Program-made: the position numbers and the translations under genes
DNA from: Eudorina sp. 2006-703-Eu-15
Taxonomy: Eukaryota; Chlorophyta; Chlorophyceae; Chlamydomonadales; Volvocaceae
Length of the DNA: 64,000 bases
Direction of reading: 5' to 3'
NCBI GenBank assembly: GCA_003117195.1
Contig: BDSI01000033.1
Coordinates: 248,001 to 312,000 of the forward strand
The notes under the pieces: generated by a model
Told to the model about the DNA's origin: nothing
Seen by the model: the letters and a program-made list of their open reading frames with translations, nothing else
The model's database searches: none
Part shown: piece after piece, positions 1 to 10,400 of the stretch
How positions within the stretch are numbered: position 1 is the first letter of the stretch
How the letters are laid out: the number at the start of each line of letters is the position of its first letter

Positions 1-166
1 ATACACAAATAGGATTTCGAGTGGTATTGTGTATGTGATGCTGATCTAGGCTATTCAAGATGTTGCGCTTTCGTAATGCCGACGTTTGCGCCCGACAGCC
101 ATAACGGAAGCTAAGGCGAGGCCGGCGCCGTTGCCGTACGCGGCTACAGGGCAAGAGCGCTTACCA

Positions 167-508
167 TCATAATGGTGAAGGCTTGAAAAGGCAGCTAGGA
201 CAGACAACTGAGTCTTCAATTTCATGTCCCATAGGAATTAGCACCAGTTTACGGCGTTGACGATCGTTTGTCAGGTCTTGGCCCTGTCGGTAGGTAAGTT
301 TCATCAGTCGCCGCCTTAGGCTCTTTAAAATTTGTCTGTAATTTCTATCATAATTGAAGTTGCTTAACTCCGTCGCAATCTCATATATGATGACGACGTC
401 CGGCTGCTGTTTCCATAACAGGTGTTCTAAGTCCAGCACAAAAGGGCGAGCCTCGACGAAAGGTTGCAGCGCTGCTGGAAGTTGGCTTGGATGAAGCTGC
501 AGTGGCAC
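167..508 (-). CDS. Unrecognised ORF or gene fragment
   Basis: This open frame of about 113 codons has ordinary, charged, non-repetitive composition, unlike the shadow frames around it. It includes WKQQPDVVII and a basic stretch LKSLRRRLMKL and ends at a TGA near 167. The listed first codon is GTG, so the true 5' end is unknown; a splice acceptor near 455-500 is possible. The PDVVI pattern is reminiscent of the core strand of SGNH/GDSL-type hydrolases, but I see no catalytic block, so no function is assigned. Its 5' side runs into the signal-peptide exon of the metalloproteinase gene on the other strand, which suggests a truncated fragment rather than an intact gene. Confidence 0.3.
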   Translation of the reverse strand: MPLQLHPSQLPAALQPFVEARPFVLDLEHLLWKQQPDVVIIYEIATELSNFNYDRNYRQILKSLRRRLMKLTYRQGQDLTNDRQRRKLVLIPMGHEIEDSVVCPSCLFKPSPL

Positions 509-3500
509 GTAGCGCTTTTAGCGCTTCTGCTGCTCAAAGCTGCTGAAGGTGCGCACCAGCCAGCCCGCGGTTGCATTGCGTTCACGGCGCGAAGCCCCAC
601 GATGCAGACCGCTACCGGTTTGCGGCAGCGCGTCGCCGCAGCTGATTGGCAATGCAGTTCGACATTCCTGCTCATATGCACAGGGCATCGTAGTCGAAAA
701 CGTCAAGGGAACAACAAGCGGCAAGCAAAACCCCGCTGATGCAGAAACCCATAAGCTTCCGGTCTGGGACGCGGATTGCGCCGCGCCCACCCATTACTGG
801 AAACACGGCATACATACACACATACAAACATACACACACATACCATACCACTCGTAGTTAGCTTCATGCCTTCATCCGAACCACCAAATCAAGGATGTCC
901 TGCTTCCGCCTTCCTTCGCCCGCGCACCCCGATCGACACGCAGTCGCGCGCGCCCAGGCCCCTCAAGCCCAGAACGCGCCCGGCCAGGTGAAGAAGCAGG
1001 TCCAGGGGCAGCTCGCCTACGTGACCCTAAACGACACGGCGGAGGAGTGGGTCCTGCTGGGCGATGACGACAGCTTGACGCCCTTCAATAAGGGCTTCAA
1101 GCCGCCCAAGAAGGACAAGAAGGGCAACGACATACAGCCCGGCACGACCATCGCCTACGTAAGCGCGGGGCTTGGGCGGACCTTCCTTCCGTTCGGGCTT
1201 CCGGGGGCGGACGGGCGGAGCTCCTCCGAAACCGGTGATGCGATGGGTGGGGCGCCGTACATCCGTGCTGCGGAGTTCCCCCCCTCCCCCAGCGAAAAAG
1301 CGGCAACGCGTCCCTTCCCTGGACGGGCCCTGGGTCCCCGCGACTCACCCCGCCCTGCCTGGAACCCCTGGACCCCCGTAACGCTCGCACCGCAGGACTG
1401 CTCCTTGGACACCAGCGGCGCCTGCACGCCCAGCGACCCCACCGCCCCCACCGTCGTCGCCGCCGCCGCGCCCGCCCCCACCATCCTGGCCCAGCGGACC
1501 CTGGTCATGATCCTGGACTACTCCTCCTGCGGCTACGCCCCCGGCCTCAACGAAGCCACCGTCAGGTCCATCCTGCTGGGACCCAACGGCGACGGCACCG
1601 GCGGCGTCGCGCAGAAGCTCTCCCAGTGCTCGTACGGCAAGCTCACGATCAACGCCACCGCGCTCACGGTCATGACCGTGCCGGGTAATTGTACGACAGC
1701 GGTCACGGCCTCGTGCAGCTACATCGGGTTTTCGAGCACGGGCGACGCGGGCGCCAAGGCGGCCCTGGGCACCGCCGGCTACGCCACCTTCACCAACTAC
1801 ATGTACATAGTGCCGCCGGGGTTACAGCCCGTCTGCCCCTGGTCGGGCCTGGCGATCCTGCCGGGCAAGCAGGTCTGGCTGCAGAGCACGTCGTACGGCA
1901 TTCAGCGCTGGGCGACGGTGATGCAGGAGACGATCCACAACTACGGCCTGTGGCACTCGTGGGCCAACGGCGTCGAGTATGAGGACTACTCCACCGCCAT
2001 GGGCCGCGGGGACGCCTGCCCCAACGCAGCAGAGATCAGTCGGCTGGGCTGGGCCAGCCCCGCCATCGGCGGCGGCGCGCTGGACTCCAGTGCCCTGCCC
2101 GCCGGTACGGCGCTGAACTTCACCCTGCCGGCCACCTACCTGACGGGGGACAACAACTACCTGCGTGTACTGCCCAACTGGCTGGCGTCGTACAGCGATA
2201 AAACCCTAGCCAAGAACCTGTACCTCGCGGTTCGCGTCGCGAAGTCGGGAGACGCCGCGCTGGGTTCGCCGTACGCGTCGGCGGTCAACGTGCACGAGGT
2301 CAACGCGACCATGGTGAGCCGTATCGCCGTACAGAAATGTCGTACAGGCTGCTGTCACTGGCTACACAGGCCTGAAAAGTGGCAGAGGCAGACATCGGCA
2401 GGTTCGAGAAAGGGTGGGCAAACCCATTCGTATCGTGCAAGGCACGAAGAAGCGCTTCCTAGCCTCTCGCGCATCCGCCGCCGCCACCTTGCCTTGACTT
2501 TTGACTCTCACTCTTTAATCCATGCATATAACCCTGCGCCATTGCCGTACATACACCGTACAGGACAACAGCTACCCAGCCTCCTTCATTTACTCTGACC
2601 GACGCATCCAGTACGTGGGAGCGGTGGGGCCCCTGAGCCAGATGAACTTCACCGGCTACAACCTTGTGGTGTACGGCGGTCAATGGGTGGCCACAGACAC
2701 ATTGCGCGTCTTCCTGTGCCGTTACGTCGCGTCTCCGTCCGAATGCCCAGCGCTGGGCGCTCTGGAGTCGCGGCCGCCGCCGCCGCCGACACCGCCGTCG
2801 CCACCGTCGACCAACCCGCCGCCGCCGCCGCCGCGGCCGCCGCCGCCGCCGCGCTCACCGCCGCCATCGCCCCGGCCGCCATCGCCCCGGCCGCCTTCAC
2901 CGCCGCCGACCCGACCTCCGCCGAGGCCGTCGCCACCGCCGCCAAGCCCGTCGCCGCCGCCGCCGCCGCCACTGCCTCCGAGCCCATCGCCGCCGCCGCC
3001 AAGCCTGTCGCCACGGCCACCAAGCTCACCTCCGAACTGGCCATCGTCTCCCTTGAATCCGCCCCCTTTCAGCCCGGACCCGCCCAGTCCAGACCCGCCC
3101 AGCCCGGACCCGCCCAGCCCACCGCCCCCCAGTCCCCCGCCACCCAGCCCGCCGCCGCCCAGCCCACAACCGCCTAGCACCCCGCCGCCCAGCCCACCAC
3201 CCCCCAGCCCGCCGCCGCCCAGTCCGCAGCCTCCGGCGCCCCCGCCGCCAAGCCCCCGCCGCCAAGTCCCCCGCCCCCAAGCCCCTTGCCGCCTAGCCCG
3301 CCGCCCCAAGCCCCAAGCCCCGCGGCCACCGCCCCCAAGCCCGCCTCCTCCCCGCCCGCCGCCACGGCCCCAACAGGCGAGTGCGCTGTTTGTTATCATA
3401 TTTTGTCGTACATTTGTCGCACATCGTGGTGGCAGTTGGTGGGCAGGACATGATTGCCGTTGACAAGTCTGGGTTGGTGGGTCCTCACAAGACACGAATC

Positions 3501-3683
3501 GCTGGGAGACGCACCGCCTTTCAGCTGCGCGTCGTGCCTTTCGTCGCTGCCGTACAATGTCGTACTAGGGTAAACAGAGAAATGCGCTCGGTCGTCGTCG
3601 GAAAAGTGCCACATGCCGCATCTGAGCATGACGACGATGAATTGACCCCGCAGGTCTTCGGGCGGCGGCGGCTGCTGCGCTGA
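491..3683 (+). CDS. M11 gametolysin-like matrix metalloproteinase, copy 1
   Basis: Predicted secreted zinc/copper endopeptidase of the gametolysin/VMP family (M11), which cleaves hydroxyproline-rich cell-wall or matrix glycoproteins. Five exons: 491-548, 944-1158, 1396-2313, 2564-3376, 3654-3683; 2034 nt, 677 aa. Exon 1 encodes a signal peptide (MKLQWHVALLALLLLKAAE) and joins in phase 1. The catalytic domain is in exon 3, with QETIHNYGLWH at about residues 268-278, i.e. QExxHxxGxxH, and a downstream Met-turn (DYSTAMG, about 288-294). Volvox VMP1 with QExxH is known to prefer copper. Residues about 467-668 are Pro/Ser-rich ([10 protein letters not shown]), typical of volvocine matrix proteins. 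The last exon encodes only nine residues, VFGRRRLLR. Intron 4 appears to use a GC-AG pair (CAG|GCGAGT). Intron 2 is 237 bp, in frame and stop-free, so simple ORF calls read through it. A short segment of the Pro-rich part (about 3258-3325) is canonical only in another frame, suggesting two compensating indels. Confidence 0.85.
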
Positions 3684-3989
3684 GCGGCGCCCGCAGTGAC
3701 ACAGCTGCAGGGTAAGAGCCTCATGCCGCTGAAAACGCCAAGCGGCACCAAACGGATGGACCGGCATCGCGGCGCCAAGCTTGCGAAGCAACGCTGGGTT
3801 TGGGTTTGTTATTACCGTGGTACTCGGCTCTGCCTTCTCCTGACTGGCGGCATGGCCACCGCCCTGTATACTGCGGCTCTTTAGTTCGTTCGGCCGGAGG
3901 AGTGCTTGGACCTTGGAGTGGTAAAAGCGGTTGCTGGGGGCTCCATTCCCGCCTGGGCGCTTGTAGCTAGGGGTAATGGGGTAATGGGG

Positions 3990-4032
3990 GGATGGGCTGG
4001 GGATGGGCTGGGGATGGGCTGGGGATGGGATG
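3990..4032. repeat. GATGGGCTGGG minisatellite
   Basis: An 11-bp unit (gatgggctggg) is repeated about three and a half times, ending in a degenerate copy. Confidence 0.8.
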
Positions 4033-5938
4033 GTGCCTCATGCCCAATGGATGTGACTGCATCATAGATTCTCAGTGGGCCCAGAGGGGAGCCCCCTGCT
4101 CTAGGCGACAGCATGTGATCCGTTGGAGTGGATGGATGGATGTGTTAGGATGCCTCCGCGGAGGCATACTGCTTGTTAGGAAGCATACATAGCACAGGCG
4201 TTTGGGGCGTTTAGTGGAATTTGATTGACATACGGGAGATTCAGCAAGCTGAAGAGACAACAATTCATCCATCGCTAGATGTGGGCGTGCCGGGCACCGA
4301 AGCAGGTTTCCACCCCGCGTTACCTTGACCTCGAGCCGACTTTGAATTGCGGCAGGCTGGGCAGGAGGGGAGGCAGGCAGCGAGGCAGGGGGTGCGGATT
4401 CAAGAAGGAATAAGCTGGGCAAGGGGGACAAGCAGTGGGTAGCCAGCGGTCGTTCGCGCATGAACTAACGACCAACAGACTGAAGTAACTAACGAACTGA
4501 CTAACGAACGGCAAAGCCGTCGCCGTGGCCGACGGTAATAGCAGTCCTAGGGCAGCTGGCCGCACAAAGATAGCGCCCTGCCTTATTGTGTAGACTTCGT
4601 TAGGATTGATTTGGTATATCGGCCTCGCGGTTTTGCGTGGCCATGCGGCCGTGCTAGGAGTGCAACGTCGCGGCGGCCCGAGCGGTCATTATCGAGGCTG
4701 CCGGCGCAGCAGGATGTGTGCCGAGTGTGCCGAGTGTGTGTGTGCTCGGATGGCGATCGATGCGCTTCGGTTTGCTGGCATTGCATGAGGCGATGACGGA
4801 CGTGGTATGATGGCTGGATGGAGGCCCCAAACGGATCGGTGGCATGGTGGGGGGACACGTCCGTACAGCTCGCTGTCGATCTAGCCATGAGGGCGCTCAT
4901 CAATACAGGCAGGCCCCTCCCTAGTGTACACTCGCGCATCGTCGTACCGCCGTACCGCTGTACCGTCGTACCGTGATCAAAGTGTGCGTCTCTTTCTGCC
5001 GCAGTCGATTGACGAGGCATGCGTGCACCTGATCACGACCCGTGGAGTCGTGCTTCGTGTTGTAATAAGCGGTGCGGCACGCGAATGGATGCGCACCAAC
5101 ATAGCTTTCAAACATGTTTCTCGAGTGTGGCTGAACGTGGACGTGGGTCACGGCTCACACGGCTGGACACCTGACACCCCCCGACACCCTGTCGCACGAG
5201 AAGGTTTCTGGTCTGGTCTCAGGCTTCTCGGGCGGGCTGCTCGGGCGGCGGTGCCGTTTTTGTATTTTTTACTGGTGATTCCCGTCAGCGATTTGCCCCG
5301 CGCCTTCCTGCCTGCCCCTCCGCGCACCCACCCACCCACCGCACCACGTGTCTCTCGCAGCTTGCACACGTCACCGCCAGCCCGAGGGGATGGGGCAAGA
5401 GGGCGGTTCGGTTGTCACTGCTGCGTGTGGCAGCAGTCGTGCCGCGTTGTGCCAGACAGCATAAACACATAACCATGATGCACGTATAACGAAGCCAAGA
5501 TCCCGAATCCCGCCCTGTGACGCGTGCAGCAGGTCCAAAAGGAGGAAACGTGACGGGATGTTGATGTAACCGTTACAAGGTGGACCCTCAGTGCTCAGTC
5601 CCGACCGGGCGATGCAACGGACCCAGATAGCTCCGTGGACAGCGGCCGTGTGGATCCCATGAAAATGTCAGCGAGACGCAGACCAAGGCCAGTGCAAGGG
5701 AGTGAAAGAGGGGCAGACAGACCAAGGGCAGCTGAACAGAGGTGGGAGAGACGCCGCCATGGCACCGAAAGGTCACATCAGGAGGCGCTGCTTGTGGCAT
5801 CGGCTGCACTGCAGCAAACTTCGGGCCTGCTACCGGGCATCCGGAGGTCCCATACCCATAAGTAAGTGGCGTGTGGCCCCAGTCAGGGGCCACATGGGAG
5901 GTCCATCAAGTTGAAAGCTCAGCTGAGGCCAGCCCAAA

Positions 5939-5988
5939 CTGCTGCTGCTGCCGCTGCTGCTGCTGCTGCTGCCGCTGCTGCTGCTCGG
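5939..5988. repeat. CTG/CCG trinucleotide run
   Basis: About sixteen consecutive CTG codon-like units with two CCG interruptions lie in the spacer. No exon context was found, so it is treated as a microsatellite rather than poly-Leu or poly-Ala coding. Confidence 0.8.
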
Positions 5989-7442
5989 TGGCCTCATTCA
6001 GTGTACTGCGGCCAAGTTAGACAGGAATCCGAAGCTCCCTCTGCTTTCATGTATTCCGCTACCAGCCGCTACACGCTACATGTCGCATGAAGCTCGGCAT
6101 CAATTTCTGATAACGCATGGGCGGCAAGCCTTACATGCGTGGGCAAGCGGTGAGGGTGGGGTTCGTTGCATGTGCACGGCACTACGCCGGGCCGAACGTC
6201 GGCGAAACTAGAGGGCGGGGTGTGCGTGTCCCTCAGGTGAGCTCAGGCGAATGAAGCTGCGCTGTAGATGTTTCTCTGCATTTGGACGACACATCTATTG
6301 GGGGAATCTCGGTCGGGGAGGCGGTTCTGGTGCATGCTGGTGCGTGTTGATGCATGATGCGGCGACCATATTATCAATGAAGTACGAACGATGAGGACGG
6401 GTCGGGATTGACCCAATTGAAACAGCGTGGTGCAATGCCCGGCACTGGGCTTGGCAGCTGCAGCATACGTGTATCATATGTCTGAGGAAAGGACTCGTCC
6501 GGGCAGGTCCTGCCCGCCCTTGCCCGCCTCGCATCCGCCCGCGTAGGCGCATTTGTCACGGTGAAGGTTGAATAAGGTACACCGTCAAATTATAAGCTTG
6601 GCTACCATGATAGATAGCAATGAAAACTGCTGAACTTTGGAATGGAGGAGTCCCTAAGCACAACTGTGACCGTGTCGAATGCACTGCGTACTTATATGTG
6701 TGTCGCTAAATATTTGCGGAATCAAAACAAGCACACTAGTTTACGCCAGTAGGCATGAGTAGGCAGACAGGAAGCCTCTTTGCATCGGCTTAGAGAGCGG
6801 GACGATGGGGCGTTGTCGAAAGTCGAGACCACAGCAAAAGATAAGATAACGGGCGCATATCAATCACGCACACTAAGAGGTAATGTGAAGTCCGGCACAC
6901 CCCTTTTTCGACATAAATCCGAAACTCTATTCATGGAATCCATGCACTTTAAATTGGCTATGAAACTAAATATTAAAGCACCCGGATACAAATATCAATT
7001 ATTGCGTTGATATGAGCCGATGAAAAGTATGTTGCATAAGCGGTCTGTTGCCAACAACGAAGGCGGTCGGTCGTCAGGCATCGGGAAGCTACAGTGAACG
7101 GCTACGATAGTACGACGCGATACTTAGTTTGTGGATGCAAATTCAACAGAAACAGGATAACAATTGAATGCAAGAAATCATCGCTGTCGTGGGGTACTTT
7201 GACAGCCTCTAAGCACGGCGTACGGACATGATTAGTACGCTCATAAGGTAGAACAGGTGTGAAATCAATTGAGCGGGGGTGACAGGAATTTGTATTCCAA
7301 CTTTTTGGTCCGTTAGGGCACGATTTGGCATCACCAGATGGCCAAGCTGCTACGGGGCCTATACCTAATTAACATTTATATGATGCTTGCATGGTGAGGA
7401 CTTCATACCTGTACATCCATTCTTATATTAACATATTGAGAA

Positions 7443-10400
7443 ATGCTGAGGTTAGCCTTTCTTGTGCTGTCATTCATCTGCGCGACGCAAGGTGAGCCCA
7501 GTCATGGCTGCGGGCGCCCGACCACAATCGGTAACAAACGAAGCCATAAAGTTACATCATTAGCGTAATCCGCTTAAAGACCAAGAAGATGGTCTGCACC
7601 CCTTCCGGAACAAAGTTTCCGTACCACCTGCGACGAGGCAACTTGCCCGTTGCTGCAGCAACATAAGCAGCGAGAGCTGCTGTTGCTGCTGATTTGAACA
7701 CCATAGCCATGAGCATTCACTTTCGCCCCTTCAGCTGACAAGTTCTTGCCGCGCGGTGTGTGTGTATGTTATGTTTTTTTATGATATCTCAGGTGTACCC
7801 TTCGAAAAACCAAGCCCATCACCATCCCGTCATCAAACCAACGTCGGGGAATCTCCGGTGCCGGTGGCCGTCTCGTTTAACACCGGGTTAGATGTCGTTG
7901 ACTACGGCAGCGGCAGCCGCAGCGGCGGTGAGAACACCGTTGACGGCAACAGCGGCGGCGGGGACAGCGGCGGCGTGGACAGCGGCCGTGTGGACAGCGG
8001 CGGCGGCAGTAGCAGCAGCGGCGGCGGGGACATCGGCGGCGGCAGTAGCAGCAGCGGTGGCGGCAGCGGCAGCGGTGGCGGCAGCATCAGCGGCGGGGTT
8101 GCACCAGAGGGCAGCGGGGTTGCACCGGAGGGCAGCGACGGGCCCGGGGCCGTTAGTGTGGCGAACCCGGGTGACTTCGGCGTCAACGGGCACCTCACCC
8201 CGCCGGAGACTCCCGCGTTTCCCCCGGGCATACCGACTGCCATCGTACCGATCACGACCACCGTACTCACGGGCGAGTTGTTGTTCGTTGCAATCGACGA
8301 CGGCAACCAGCGGTGGGCGCTTCGCACACCCGACGGCGTGTTCGTGTCCATAAGGTCAAGTTTCGAGATGCCCAAAACGGACAGCAACGGAAAGCACATC
8401 CTGCCGGGCTCCATCGTGAAGGTGGTGAGTGGTGGGGTTGGTGGGGTTGGTGGGGGCTGGCGGCGAGGGGCAGAGCTGTGCGGGAGCCGGGCTCGGTTGG
8501 GTTTACAACCGTGGGGTCATCTTCGCGGCCGCGTCCAAGGTCTGGGTTCCAGATGGGCCAAAACGTGCAAGGGTTTGACACGGTTCGAGGCGGCGAAATG
8601 CCGGGGGTCGAGCCGCAGTCGAAGGGTCGGAAAGCTGGGATTATGGGAAAGTCGAGGTGGGCCCTTTCTCTGGTTTCATCGCTAGGGTTTCTCAGAGCCG
8701 GAGTGGGCACATCGCAGGAGCTGCCGCCCCCTGTTGAGGCGCTGCGCTGGCTGTGCCGACACGGCGTCACCCTCGACGCGTCGCATCGCGACGCATCGCG
8801 AACAGCGACCGTCCTGTCCAGCAGCGTACGACACCCGCATCCCCAGCCTCCTCCTCCGATTGGTTGGTTGCACAACGGCACGCGCGTTTCCGCTCGCGCG
8901 CAGTACGTCCCCAGCCCCCGCACCTCCCCCCCCCGTGCTCTCACCGCCACGCCTCCACCGCCCACGCTGCGCGTCCTCTCTCCAGAGTCCAACCCCTCCC
9001 GCCCCCCTGGCCCCCCAGGAGTGTACGATGAACCCAGACACCCAGGAATGCTTGCCGATAACCAGCTCGTCCATCACAGTGTTGGGTGAGGTGGTGGGCG
9101 CCGCCACCGCTGACAACATCGTACAGCGACCGTTGGTCGTTATCCTCGACTACAGCTCCTGCGGCATGCCGCCCAGCCTGACTCCCAGCGACATCCGCAC
9201 GCTGTGGCTGGGACCCAACGGCGACGGCTCCGGCGGCCTGGCCCTCAAATTCGCGCAGTGCTCGTACGGCAAGTTCACGATCAACGCGACCGCCTTCAAC
9301 TCGATTGTCGTGCCGGCAAACTGTACGACGGCGGTCACGGCGTCGTGCAGTTGGTTCGCGCTGTCGCAGCACGGCGACACGGGCGCGCGCGCCGCGCTGG
9401 GGACGACGCTGTTCTCCAGCTACACCAACTACGCCTACGTGGTGCCGCCGGGGCTGCAGAGCGTGTGCCCCTGGGCGGGCCTGGCGCTGCTGCCCGGCCG
9501 GCAGATCTGGCTGCAGAGCACCAGCTACGGCGTGAAGCGCTGGGCGACGGTCATGCAGGAGGCCATCCACAACTACGGTGCGTGACGTGGCTTCGCAACG
9601 CAGTACTTACGGCAATGCGTTCTTCGCTTGTGGGATCACTACTTGGATTGTACCGGCAGCTGCACTGAACGGCAGTACGAGGATCACTCGACACGATACC
9701 GCACACCTGGGGCCCGAGGGGAGGGGGGAGAGGATGTCACGTATCACGTTTCACGTATGTTGCCTCCCCTGCATGAGATGCCGTACTCTGCCGTACTCTA
9801 CACGTTCTGGGCAGGTCTGTGGCACTCCTGGGCCAACGGCATCGAGTACGAGGACTACTCCACCGCCATGGGCCGCGGGGACGCCTGCCCCAACGCTGCG
9901 GAGATCAGCCGCATGGGCTGGGCCAGCCCCGCCGTCGGCGGCGAGGGCATAAACTCCGCGGCGCTGCCCGCCGGCGTCGCAAAGAGCTTTGCGCTGCCGG
10001 CCACGTACCTGACGGGGGATAACAACTACATCCGGCTACTGCCCGACTGGCTGGCGTCGTACGGTACGAGCCAGCTCGCCAAGAATGTCTACCTTGCGGT
10101 GCGCGTGGCGAAGCAGGGGGATTCCCGGTTGGATCCGTACTACAACTTGAAGGTCAACGTGCACGAGGTCAACGCGACTATGGTGAGTACGGCACCCTAC
10201 CGTGCTGTACGGCCAGGGTATGAATACTTGTTTATTACTTATAAAAGCACCTGCTATACGTATGTGAGTCTGTATATGTGGGTTTATTTGCCATTGTGTC
10301 AGTAACCTGACACAAAATAATCCAAGTTGGATCCAACTTATGACCCAAAATTGAAATTAATCCGATCCGAAGCACACAGTTGGGTCGGCCAGGTTTCTTC

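Larger units (their letters stand above)
3684..7442. other. Intergenic spacer between the two metalloproteinase genes
   Basis: No convincing coding exon was seen on either strand. The spacer holds a GATGGGCTGGG minisatellite (about 3990-4032) and a CTG/CCG trinucleotide run (about 5939-5988). From about 6550 to 7440 it becomes AT-richer than the flanks, and this part presumably includes the promoter of the second metalloproteinase gene. Confidence 0.6.

Noticed and set aside
2649..3365. Poly-Ala, poly-Gly and poly-Arg ORFs on both strands over the Pro-rich segment
   Set aside because: They are shadow frames of the CCG/CCC-rich Pro-Ser repeat of the metalloproteinase tail; the frame with PPSP motifs is linked to the catalytic exons.
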